From an uncultured Bacteroidota bacterium (lineage in GTDB: Bacteria; Bacteroidota; Bacteroidia; Bacteroidales; VadinHA17), in NCBI GenBank assembly GCA_903824785.1, contig CAIJYD010000115.1, forward strand, positions 1 through 64,000: 64,000 bases of DNA. The letters run 5' to 3'. Positions 1 to 7,328 of this stretch are shown one piece after another. The position numbers were made by a program, and so were the translations under genes. Numbering within the stretch: position 1 is the stretch's first letter; the number at the start of each line of letters is the position of its first letter. The notes below the pieces were generated by a model. That model saw nothing but the letters and a program-made list of their open reading frames with translations. It was not told the origin of the DNA and made no database searches.

Positions 1-126
1 GAAATACTACAGATTTTGAGTATCTCTTTACTGGACAAAACGCCTATAAAAGAGATACTTACGAAGTGCGATTACAATAATGTCAAAGAACTACAAAATA
101 AACAACTAATAATCAGTGGGTTTTAA
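1..126 (+). CDS. IS4-type transposase, C-terminal end only
   Basis: Frame 1 is open from the first base to TAA at 124-126 and encodes 41 residues. They include the stretch EILQILSISLLDKTPIKEIL. This resembles the extreme C-terminus of the Bacteroidota IS4-family transposases that carry an N-terminal DUF4372 domain, which typically end in a similar 'ILQILS-SLF-KTPI' helix and a short polar tail. The rest of the element lies outside the window, so I cannot tell whether it is intact. The family call is from memory of that C-terminal pattern. The open frame and the stop are directly visible. Confidence 0.65.
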   Translation, partial: EILQILSISLLDKTPIKEILTKCDYNNVKELQNKQLIISGF

Positions 127-536
127 GCGCCCACCAATGATATTTTTTAAAGAAGACTACAGGCTGCCGGTGTGAGGTAATCCTTCAACTCCTTCAACCC
201 TTTCAACCCTTTCAACCCTTTCAACCCTTTCAACCACTTCAACTTCTTAAGGAATGGCATGCGGCGTGCGGCTTACGGTGAAAGGGGGATGCTGAGCAGT
301 GCGAAGCAGGGGGTGAGTTCATGAGGATAACAAAGGCTACAGGCGTCAGGAAGAATATTTAACTCCAAACTCCTCTTCACTTTAAGTATTTATTAATTGT
401 GAAATTTCTTACATTTACCATTCCTCATAAAATTTAAACTATTTATGAAATCCATATATTTTTCAGGACATACACTTAATGAGCCGAAAATTTTAAGTAT
501 ATGATAATCAGGTTATTGTAATTATATTTAATAAGG
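127..536. other. Intergenic region, no gene seen
   Basis: This gap of about 410 bases separates the transposase tail from the first polysaccharide gene. It contains a 9-bp tandem repeat (182-244), then G-rich sequence around 250-330 that looks like degenerate repeat or IS-flank DNA, then AT-rich sequence up to the next start. The right terminal repeat of the IS element should lie shortly after 126, but it cannot be identified without the left end. No convincing open frame was found on either strand. Confidence 0.5.
182..244. repeat. 9-bp tandem repeat, about seven units
   Basis: Seven consecutive 9-bp units of the form CCTTCAACY or CTTTCAACC run from 182 to 244. The inner units (200-235) are identical, and the outer ones carry one or two changes. 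A related block with the same unit lies at 10842-10880, also intergenic. There is no spacer structure, so this is a minisatellite and not a CRISPR array. Confidence 0.85.
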
Positions 537-1667
537 ATGAAGATTGCAATTGTTGGTACAGCGTATCCTTACAGGGGAGGATTGGCTGCGTATAATGAAA
601 GATTGTCACTCCAGTTTACACGCGAAGGTCATGAGGCTGTAATATATACATTCAAAATGCAGTATCCCGGGTTTCTTTTCCCGGGGAAAACGCAGTTTAT
701 TAATGGCCCGGCACCGGCAGGTATCAGAATACTAAGACTTTTGAATTCAGTCAATCCCATTAACTGGATAATAGCGGGTTTTAAAATCAGAAAATCAAAA
801 CCCGATATACTGATTTTTAAATACTGGCTGCCTTTTATGGCTCCCTGTTTTGGAACTATTGCCCGGATTGTCAGATGTGGCAGCCATACCAGGGTGATCT
901 GTATTTTTGATAATGTTATCCCGCATGAGACCCGCCTGGGCGATAAAATGCTAACAAAATATTTTGTAAACAGTATCCATGGCGCAGTAGCAATGTCCCA
1001 ATCGGTTTACGATGATCTTAACCTGTTTAATAAAATCATTCCCAGAAACCTAAGTCCGCATCCTCTCTTTGATAATTTCGGAAATGGATATAAAACAGAG
1101 ACAGCAATTGAAAAACTTGGTCTTGAAAAGGATTTCTCATATATGCTTTTCTTCGGTTTTATCCGTGCCTACAAAGGGCTCGACCTGCTCATTGAGGCTT
1201 TTGCCGACGTGAGACTAAGGAATAAAAATATAAAACTTATTATTGCCGGGGAGTTTTATGAAGATGAAGCTCCTTACATGGAAATGATAAAGCAGAATAA
1301 CCTCGAAAAAGAGATAATCGTTTTTGACCGTTTCATCAACGACGAAGAGGTGTCGTTGTTTTTCAGTGCCGCTGATCTTGTTGTGCAGCCATACAAGAGC
1401 GCGACTCAGAGCGGTGTAACACAAATAGCTTTTCATTTTGAAAAACCAATGCTGGTAACAGATGTCGGCGGACTAAAAGAGATTGTACCTCATGGTAAAT
1501 GCGGGTATGCTGTTAAACCTGAAGCAGGAGACATTGCTGAAGCAATTATTGATTATTTCGAAAACGAACGGAAGTCTCTATTTATTGAAAATGTGAAAGA
1601 GGAAAAGGAAAAATATTCATGGAGTAAAATGACAGCTTCTGTATTTGAGGTTTCAAAAAAGTATTAA
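537..1667 (+). CDS. Glycosyltransferase, GT4-like
   Basis: This 376-residue protein has the two-Rossmann GT-B layout. The N-terminus (KIAIVGTAYPYRGGLAAYNE) carries the glycine-rich acceptor-side loop. The C-terminal half has FFGFIRAYKGLDLLIEAF followed by a VTDVGGLKEIV donor-binding segment, which is the usual GT4 glycogen-synthase-like arrangement. It probably transfers a sugar from a nucleotide donor to a surface polysaccharide or lipid-linked glycan at the inner face of the membrane. The next gene begins one base after its stop, and a third follows as closely, so it is the first gene of a three-gene unit with the heptose kinase and guanylyltransferase. Donor and acceptor cannot be read from the sequence. 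The heptose genes make a GDP-heptose donor plausible. Confidence 0.85.
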   Translation: MKIAIVGTAYPYRGGLAAYNERLSLQFTREGHEAVIYTFKMQYPGFLFPGKTQFINGPAPAGIRILRLLNSVNPINWIIAGFKIRKSKPDILIFKYWLPFMAPCFGTIARIVRCGSHTRVICIFDNVIPHETRLGDKMLTKYFVNSIHGAVAMSQSVYDDLNLFNKIIPRNLSPHPLFDNFGNGYKTETAIEKLGLEKDFSYMLFFGFIRAYKGLDLLIEAFADVRLRNKNIKLIIAGEFYEDEAPYMEMIKQNNLEKEIIVFDRFINDEEVSLFFSAADLVVQPYKSATQSGVTQIAFHFEKPMLVTDVGGLKEIVPHGKCGYAVKPEAGDIAEAIIDYFENERKSLFIENVKEEKEKYSWSKMTASVFEVSKKY

Positions 1668-1668
1668 G

Positions 1669-2691
1669 ATGATAATAAGAAGTAAAGCACCCCTGAGGCT
1701 TGGTTTGGCCGGTGGAGGAACAGATGTATCGCCATTTTCAGATAAGTATGGCGGAGCAGTTCTGAACGCAACCATAAGCTTGTACGCTTATGCAACAATT
1801 GAACCTTCAGATGATGGAATGATTATTTTGAATTCCATTGACAAAGGAATAGTTATTAAGTCAAAATCTATAGACAATCTGGTTATTGATGGTAATCTTG
1901 ATCTTCTAAAGGGAGTTTATAACAGGGTTGTTAAAGACTGGATAAAAAAGCCCCTCTCATTTGTACTTACCACTTATGTCGATGCCCCTGCCGGATCAGG
2001 TCTCGGCACTTCTTCAACATTGGTTACAGCTATTCTGGGTGCATTCGCCGAGTGGCTTAAACTTCCGCTTGGTGAATATGACCTTGCCCGTCTTGCTTAT
2101 GAAATTGAAAGGAGTGATCTTGGTATGGCAGGTGGGAAACAAGATCAGTATGCTGCCACTTTTGGAGGAGTAAATTTCATGGAATTTTCGGGCAGCGGAA
2201 AGGTTATAGTTAACCCGCTCAGAATAAAAGATGTAATACTTAATGAACTGTCAAACAATATAATACTGTTCTATACCGAGACAAGCAGGATCTCTTCAGA
2301 GATAATAGAAATGCAGCAGAGAAATGTAAATGCAGGCTCAAACAAATCGGTGGAAGCCATGCATACAATACGTGATCTTGCAGTGAAAATGAAAGAGGCA
2401 ATTTTAAAAGGTGAACTCGACAATATCGGAGAGTTGTTCAACCTTAGCTGGGAATATAAAAAACAGATGGCCGACGGAATATCCAATCCGTATATTGACC
2501 GGATTTATGAAGCAGCCTTAAAAGCCGGTTCAACAGGTGGCAAGATCACCGGGGCAGGAGGGGGCGGATTTATGTTCTTCTATTGTCCGGGCAATACCCG
2601 CTACAGAGTGATCAGTGAACTGACTGCATTTGGTGGCAGTGTGCGCCGTTATGAGTTTACAAAAGATGGTCTTGTAACATGGACATATTAA
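1669..2691 (+). CDS. hddA: GHMP kinase, D-glycero-D-manno-heptose 7-phosphate kinase-like
   Basis: This GHMP-family sugar kinase has about 340 residues. The N-terminus (RSKAPLRLGLAGGGTD) is typical of the HddA and fucokinase branch. The ATP-loop motif 'PAGSGLGTSST' lies about a third of the way in, and the C-terminal glycine-rich motif GGKITGAGGGGFM is intact. HddA phosphorylates D-glycero-D-manno-heptose 7-phosphate at C1 on the way to GDP-heptose. I chose the ATG at 1669, one base after the upstream stop, because an earlier in-frame ATG at 1645 lies inside the upstream gene and adds residues unlike the family. The gene just downstream is an HddC-like nucleotidyltransferase, which supports the heptose assignment over fucokinase. 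GmhA and GmhB, needed for the complete route, are not in the window. Confidence 0.8.
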   Translation: MIIRSKAPLRLGLAGGGTDVSPFSDKYGGAVLNATISLYAYATIEPSDDGMIILNSIDKGIVIKSKSIDNLVIDGNLDLLKGVYNRVVKDWIKKPLSFVLTTYVDAPAGSGLGTSSTLVTAILGAFAEWLKLPLGEYDLARLAYEIERSDLGMAGGKQDQYAATFGGVNFMEFSGSGKVIVNPLRIKDVILNELSNNIILFYTETSRISSEIIEMQQRNVNAGSNKSVEAMHTIRDLAVKMKEAILKGELDNIGELFNLSWEYKKQMADGISNPYIDRIYEAALKAGSTGGKITGAGGGGFMFFYCPGNTRYRVISELTAFGGSVRRYEFTKDGLVTWTY

Positions 2692-2692
2692 G

Positions 2693-3391
2693 ATGAACTC
2701 AGAGGCAGTTATACTGGCAGGCGGATTCGGAACCAGACTAAAAGGGGTAGTTGATGACATACCAAAACCAATGGCGTTGATAGGTGACAAACCTTTTCTT
2801 ACCTATCTGTTCGATCAGCTTTATAAGTATGAATGCAAAAAAGTTATTCTGGCTGTTGGTTATAAGCATGAAGCAATTATTGATTTTTTCGGGAAGTCAT
2901 ATAAATCCATTCAGATAGAATATGTTATAGAACATAATCCGCTAGGAACCGGAGGGGCTATACTAAATGGCTCAGAACTTATCTCTTCTTCTGAGTTTAT
3001 CGTCTTGAATGGAGACAGTTACTTTAATATTGACCTTAATGATTTTGAAAGGAGGGCTGCCTGCCGTAAGTCACCTCTGGCAATAGCTCTGAAGCGAATG
3101 GCAGATTTCGACAGGTATGGGACTGTGATAACCAGTGGAGACACTATCGTTTCATTCAGGGAAAAAGAGAGTTGCCGGACCGGGCTTATAAACGGCGGAA
3201 TATATGTTATTTCGAAGGAATGGCTGGAAAGTCATTCTCCAGGTAAAACATTCTCTTTTGAAAAAGATATTCTTGAAAAATACATTTCAGAAGAGGTTAT
3301 AAAAGCCTATGAATATGATGGTTATTTTATTGATATCGGGGTTCCTGCAGACCTGTTAAGAGCTTCTGCTGAGCTTCCCGGTATTTTATAA
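2693..3391 (+). CDS. hddC: Sugar-phosphate nucleotidyltransferase, HddC-like
   Basis: This 232-residue NTP-transferase fold has the signature VILAGGFGTRL at the N-terminus, PKPM about 20 residues later (the lysine that contacts the phosphate), and an LNGDSYFN metal-binding aspartate near residue 105. Length and motifs fit HddC, which transfers GMP to D-glycero-alpha-D-manno-heptose 1-phosphate. The start is one base past the hddA stop, so the two genes are translationally close and surely co-transcribed. A mannose- or glucose-1-phosphate nucleotidyltransferase would look similar. The neighbour HddA is the main reason for choosing the heptose substrate. The cluster ends here, 18 bases before a convergent gene. 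Confidence 0.75.
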   Translation: MNSEAVILAGGFGTRLKGVVDDIPKPMALIGDKPFLTYLFDQLYKYECKKVILAVGYKHEAIIDFFGKSYKSIQIEYVIEHNPLGTGGAILNGSELISSSEFIVLNGDSYFNIDLNDFERRAACRKSPLAIALKRMADFDRYGTVITSGDTIVSFREKESCRTGLINGGIYVISKEWLESHSPGKTFSFEKDILEKYISEEVIKAYEYDGYFIDIGVPADLLRASAELPGIL

Positions 3392-3409
3392 AATGGCTGG
3401 TCAGGTAAT

Positions 3410-4366
3410 TTAGTTGAGATTGGTTTTGTCCCTGATCAGGTAGAGATTCCTTTCTGAAGAATTCCTGTTTACAAGCTCTCCAAGAAAACCTGTAAGAAAG
3501 AGGAATGAGCCGATTATCATTACTGTCAGCGCGATGAAAAAGAAGGGGCTGTCAGTTACCAGAGGTGCTTTCAGATTTTCATTGATGAAGATAAGTTTTC
3601 TCACGCCCAGATAGCTGGCCATAATAAACCCCATAAAAAACATCAGGGTTCCCATTGAGCCGAAAAGATGCATCGGGCTTTTTCCAAAGCGGGTAATAAA
3701 TCCGATAGTAAGCAGATCGAGGTATCCTTTCACGAACCTGTCGAGTCCGTATTTGGTAACTCCGTGCTTTCTTGACCTGTGCTCAACAACTTTTTCCCCT
3801 ATGTTTCTGAAGCCGGCTTCTCTTGCAAGAATGGGTATATACCTGTGCATCTCTCCGAAAACCTCGATACTTTTTACCACCTCAAGGCGGTATGCCTTAA
3901 GTCCGCAGTTAAAATCATGAAGCTTTATACCGGAGGACCATCTTGCTGTTCTATTATAAAACCTGCTGGTAATTCGTTTGACAAAAGGGTCATATCTTCT
4001 CTTTTTCCATCCGGAAACCAGATCGTAACCTTCCTCATTTATCATTCTTACCAGATCAGGAATCTCATCAGGACTATCCTGCAGATCAGAGTCCATTGTA
4101 ATAACGACATTACCGGTTGCTTCACTGAAACCTGTATGCAAGGCTGCAGCTTTTCCATAGTTTCGCCTGAACCGTAACCCTTTAACCGTTTCCTTGGCGG
4201 CTGCTATCGAGACAATTTTTTCCCACGACGAATCAGAGCTTCCATCGTCAATATAGATTATTTCGAAGGAGAGTTTGCTGTTGGTGCAAACCTTCTCAAT
4301 CCAGTCAGTTAATTCCTGAATCGACTCTTCTTCATTATAAACAGGGATAATAACTGACAGATCCAT
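3410..4366 (-). CDS. Glycosyltransferase family 2, membrane-anchored (DPM1/GtrB type)
   Basis: This 318-residue protein begins with the GT2 fold (LSVIIPVYNEEESIQELTDW), followed by DDGSSDSSW and the DSDLQDSPDEI metal-binding region. The last 90 or so residues form two hydrophobic helices. This is the architecture of polyprenyl-phosphate glycosyltransferases such as GtrB and DPM1, which load a sugar onto undecaprenyl phosphate at the cytoplasmic face. The DUF4199 gene lies 17 bases upstream, a pairing common in Bacteroidota. A second protein of this class is at 38765-39694. The donor sugar is not evident from sequence. Confidence 0.85.
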   Translation of the reverse strand: MDLSVIIPVYNEEESIQELTDWIEKVCTNSKLSFEIIYIDDGSSDSSWEKIVSIAAAKETVKGLRFRRNYGKAAALHTGFSEATGNVVITMDSDLQDSPDEIPDLVRMINEEGYDLVSGWKKRRYDPFVKRITSRFYNRTARWSSGIKLHDFNCGLKAYRLEVVKSIEVFGEMHRYIPILAREAGFRNIGEKVVEHRSRKHGVTKYGLDRFVKGYLDLLTIGFITRFGKSPMHLFGSMGTLMFFMGFIMASYLGVRKLIFINENLKAPLVTDSPFFFIALTVMIIGSFLFLTGFLGELVNRNSSERNLYLIRDKTNLN

Positions 4367-4383
4367 TAAATACTTTTTTCAGG

Positions 4384-4920
4384 TTAGTTCTCAGGTGTGT
4401 CGATAAGAGGATTTCCCTCTTTCTTAACAAAGATGGCAACAATAAGCGATATGACCGTTCCGTAGAACATATTGGAAAGGATGCTCATAGGTGCCATGAA
4501 TTCCGGTTTGAGGATTTTTTTCTGAAATGACATAACAGCCTCGAGGGAAGCTTCAGGTATCTTACCTGATTTTGCCATCTGTTCTTCAACGAATGAAAGC
4601 ATTTTATCAGTAAGACCCGGATCAATCACAGTGTAAAGAATATATGTGAATACTGCAGATATAAGCGAGTAATAAAGGAATATTATTACTCCCGCTCCGA
4701 CAGCCTGTCCGTATGTAATACTATCATGCAGATAATTTTTCCTGTACGATTTGAGAAAGTAAACGAGCAGGACAATTGTTAAAAGGTAAAAAATGTATGG
4801 CACCGATTTATTGAAGGTAAGGTCAAGGGCATAAGTGACCAGGGTAAAAATGATTCCTGCAAGACCTAAAATAAGGCCATTAGTTAGATTGGATTTCCAA
4901 ACATTGACTTCTTGTTCCAT
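4384..4920 (-). CDS. DUF4199 family membrane protein
   Basis: This 178-residue protein has four hydrophobic segments: two near the N-terminus, one in the middle, and one before the C-terminal 'FVKKEGNPL' tail. Between the third and fourth lies an amphipathic region of about 55 residues. The pattern matches the Bacteroidota family DUF4199, of unknown function, commonly encoded upstream of a GT2 gene as here. I place the start at 4920 (MEQEVNVWKS) and not at the ATG at 4965, because the latter falls inside a perfect -7 promoter element (4963-4970) and family members begin just before the FWKS/VWKS motif. Confidence 0.75.
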   Translation of the reverse strand: MEQEVNVWKSNLTNGLILGLAGIIFTLVTYALDLTFNKSVPYIFYLLTIVLLVYFLKSYRKNYLHDSITYGQAVGAGVIIFLYYSLISAVFTYILYTVIDPGLTDKMLSFVEEQMAKSGKIPEASLEAVMSFQKKILKPEFMAPMSILSNMFYGTVISLIVAIFVKKEGNPLIDTPEN

Positions 4921-4962
4921 GATATTAGTTATTTGATTCAGAATTACGGGAATTGACTGTAA

Positions 4963-4993
4963 CAAATATAATATAAAAAAATCTTTCTTTCAG
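4963..4993 (-). promoter_or_regulatory. Bacteroidota-type promoter for the DUF4199-GT2 unit
   Basis: On the minus strand the -7 element is TATATTTG (4963-4970), a perfect match to TAnnTTTG. A CTG near-match to the -33 TTG lies at 4991-4993 with a 20-base spacer. The element overlaps the upstream ATG at 4965, which supports the downstream start at 4920. Confidence 0.55.
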
Positions 4994-5062
4994 TTGTTTT
5001 TGACAGCGATTTTTTGGTGTTTGCTATTCATTACTGATGATTATGATAAATCCTATTATTTA

Positions 5063-5094
5063 TTTTGGCGGGCAGCTATTTTTTTGTATTTTTG
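5063..5094 (+). promoter_or_regulatory. Promoter of the SRP RNA gene
   Basis: A TTTTG -33 element at 5063-5067 is followed after 19 bases by TATTTTTG at 5087-5094, a perfect TAnnTTTG -7 element. The predicted transcript start falls about four bases further on, where the SRP RNA terminal helix begins (5098). Confidence 0.75.
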
Positions 5095-5097
5095 TGC

Positions 5098-5202
5098 GGG
5101 GTAAGTCTTATACGATCAGCTCCTGCTGAACTCCCCCAGGATCGGAAGATAGCAAGGGTAGGCAGTTGTAGCGGTGCGATATAAGTAGCTTACCCCTTTT
5201 TT
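5098..5202 (+). ncRNA. ffs: Signal recognition particle RNA (small bacterial, 4.5S type)
   Basis: The conserved apical SRP domain is recognisable at about 5134-5160. It has CCCCCAGG, the GGAA tetraloop in ATCGGAAGAT, then AGCAAGGGTA, the asymmetric loop that binds Ffh. The ends pair: GGGGTAAG at 5098-5105 with CTTACCCC at 5189-5196. A T-run at 5197-5202 completes an intrinsic terminator. The mature length of about 99 nt fits the short bacterial SRP RNA. The RNA scaffolds Ffh and FtsY for co-translational targeting to the inner membrane. A promoter with perfect -7 element lies directly upstream. Confidence 0.92.
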
Positions 5203-5256
5203 ATATAATCTTTTGGCCCCATTCAAAGGGTAGAAGGGCAGAATTCTGAAGAATCT

Positions 5257-5871
5257 ATGATTATTCGTATTTATAACGAAAATCCAAATAACAAACAAAT
5301 CAGGCAAGTCGTTGATTTACTGGAGTCTGGCGGTATTATTATTTATCCTACCGATACCGTTTATGCGATGGGTTGCGATATAAACGCCACCCGCTCCATT
5401 GAAAAGATCGCCCGTTTTAAAGGATTAAATCCCAAAAATCCGGACCTGTCACTCATCTTTCACGATATGAGTCAGTTGTCGGAATATACTATAATCAGGG
5501 ATAATACTGTTTTTAAACTTCTCAAAAGAAACCTGCCAGGTCCCTTTACCTTCATTGTACAGGCTAATAATCAGATTCCCAAATTATTTAAGAACAAGAA
5601 AAAAACTGTTGGGATCCGTATACCCGATAATAACATAGTTCTTGAACTGGTGAGGGAACTTGGTCGTCCTATTATAACTACTTCAATACACGACCAGGAT
5701 GAAGTTATTGAATATACCACCGATCCTGAACTGATCTTTGAGAAATTCCGCGATTTTGCCGACGCAGTAATTGATGGTGGATTTGGTAAAAATGAAGCTT
5801 CAACAATTGTAGATTGTACCGGAGAAGAGATTGAGATCGTAAGACAGGGGCTCGGGATTCTTGAAATATAA
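5257..5871 (+). CDS. YciO/YrdC/Sua5 family protein
   Basis: This 204-residue single-domain protein has the YrdC fold: GGIIIYPTDTVYAMGCD near residue 28, FKGLNPKNPDLSLI in the substrate cleft, PGPFTFIV, VGIRIPDN, and IVDCTGEEIEIVRQGLG near the C-terminus. The overall pattern, including the N-terminal peptide and the degenerate KR motif, is closer to YciO than to TsaC or Sua5. Sua5/TsaC makes threonylcarbamoyl-AMP for tRNA t6A. YciO proteins have weak or uncertain activity of this type. The gene starts 54 bases after the SRP RNA terminator and is convergent with trkH, four bases away. Confidence 0.8.
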   Translation: MIIRIYNENPNNKQIRQVVDLLESGGIIIYPTDTVYAMGCDINATRSIEKIARFKGLNPKNPDLSLIFHDMSQLSEYTIIRDNTVFKLLKRNLPGPFTFIVQANNQIPKLFKNKKKTVGIRIPDNNIVLELVRELGRPIITTSIHDQDEVIEYTTDPELIFEKFRDFADAVIDGGFGKNEASTIVDCTGEEIEIVRQGLGILEI

Positions 5872-5874
5872 GAC

Positions 5875-7323
5875 TTAGTGCCTGTAGAAATTTCTGGTGA
5901 ACAGAATCATTACTGTCAGCAGTTCCAGCCGTCCGAGAAGCATTAATCCCGCAAAGAAAAACTTTCCTGCCATCGAAACCGACGAGTAGTTTGTAAAAGG
6001 ACCGAATGTTCCGATTCCGGGACCAATATTACCGAGCATCGAGGCGGATGTGCTGAAGGAGGTAATAAAATCATAACCCATAATTGAGATTATGAATGTT
6101 GCAGAACACATAACAATAAAGTATAATATTATGAATAACAGAAGATTATATATTGTAGCCTGTGAAATAATATGCTTATCCATTCTTACAGGAATAAATG
6201 CATTCGGATGAATAAGTCTTTTCAGCTCCTGCCTGCTGTTTTTTGTTATCAGTAGTAGTCTGGCAATCTTAATGCTTCCGCTTGAAGAACCGGCTGTCCC
6301 TCCTGTAAACATAAGAATGAAGAGAATGATTATCATAATATTACCCCAAAGGTTATAGTTATGAGTGTAAAACCCGGTTGTGGTAATTATTGAAACAATA
6401 TGAAAAGCTCCGTCAATAACGGCATGGCCAAAAGCAAACCCCTCCTTGAAATAGAGGACAGCTGATCCTGCAAAAATAAAAACAAGGCAGATAATTGAAT
6501 AGAAGATAAATTCATTGTTTCCTGCAATCTTCCTGAAATTCCCTTTCAGTCCGAAATAAACCAGAGTCATGTTGGTTCCTGCAATAAACATAAATAGTGT
6601 TATAATTATTTTAATATAAGGTGTGTCGAAAGCTGCAATACCATTGTTATGAGTTGAGAAACCTCCGGTCGAAAGTGTGGAAAAGGAGTGGCAGACGGCA
6701 TCAAAAACAGTCATTCCACCGATAATAAGCAGTATAACTTCGGAAAAAGTTATCAGGACATAAATGGAGATCAGCCTCTTAGCCGCATCCTTGATCCTGG
6801 GATGGATCTTATCAGATGGCTGTCCGGTAAACTCATTTGCAGCCAGCTGTATATTAATTGATCTGACAACAGGAAATACCGAAAGTGAGATAAATATTAT
6901 ACCTATTCCGCCAAGCCACTGTGTAAGGCTTCTCCAGAATAGTATTGCATGTGGCAACGACTCAATATCGGTCAGAATTGTAGCACCGGTTGTTGTAAAA
7001 CCAGACATTGATTCGAAAAATGCGTCTCCAAAGTTCTTAATTGACCCACTAAAAAGAAATGGAAGTGTACTGAAAAGGCTGAAAAGAATCCATACACCCG
7101 TAACGATTATGTATCCTTCCCTGTTACTATATACTCTCTCTTCATTCCGGAGCGGAGAGAAAACAATGATGCCTGTAATTATCGTAATCAGTGCGGAATA
7201 GAAAAAAGATGAAGCAGTATGCTCGTGATATAAAAGGGATACAGCTGCAGAAATCAGCATGAATAAGCCTTCAAAAATGAGCAGCAGGCTGAAGACTCTG
7301 GCTATTATCCTGAAGTTGACCAT
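5875..7323 (-). CDS. trkH: TrkH/KtrB-type potassium uptake channel subunit
   Basis: This 482-residue polytopic membrane protein has the four repeated pore motifs of the SKT family, visible as TTTGATILT, STGGFSTHN, TTTGFYTHN and the last, more degenerate GNIGPGIG. The glycines of these loops form the K+ selectivity filter. Strongly hydrophobic segments fill the rest. TrkH conducts K+ (and Na+) inward at the inner membrane and is gated by the cytosolic ring protein TrkA, whose gene lies five bases upstream in the same direction. The two form an obvious operon and a complete Trk/Ktr system. Confidence 0.93.
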   Translation of the reverse strand: MVNFRIIARVFSLLLIFEGLFMLISAAVSLLYHEHTASSFFYSALITIITGIIVFSPLRNEERVYSNREGYIIVTGVWILFSLFSTLPFLFSGSIKNFGDAFFESMSGFTTTGATILTDIESLPHAILFWRSLTQWLGGIGIIFISLSVFPVVRSINIQLAANEFTGQPSDKIHPRIKDAAKRLISIYVLITFSEVILLIIGGMTVFDAVCHSFSTLSTGGFSTHNNGIAAFDTPYIKIIITLFMFIAGTNMTLVYFGLKGNFRKIAGNNEFIFYSIICLVFIFAGSAVLYFKEGFAFGHAVIDGAFHIVSIITTTGFYTHNYNLWGNIMIIILFILMFTGGTAGSSSGSIKIARLLLITKNSRQELKRLIHPNAFIPVRMDKHIISQATIYNLLLFIILYFIVMCSATFIISIMGYDFITSFSTSASMLGNIGPGIGTFGPFTNYSSVSMAGKFFFAGLMLLGRLELLTVMILFTRNFYRH

Positions 7324-7328
7324 AAAAA

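Noticed and set aside
182-244. CRISPR array
   Set aside because: The units are 9 bp in direct tandem without spacers, and no cas genes are in the window.
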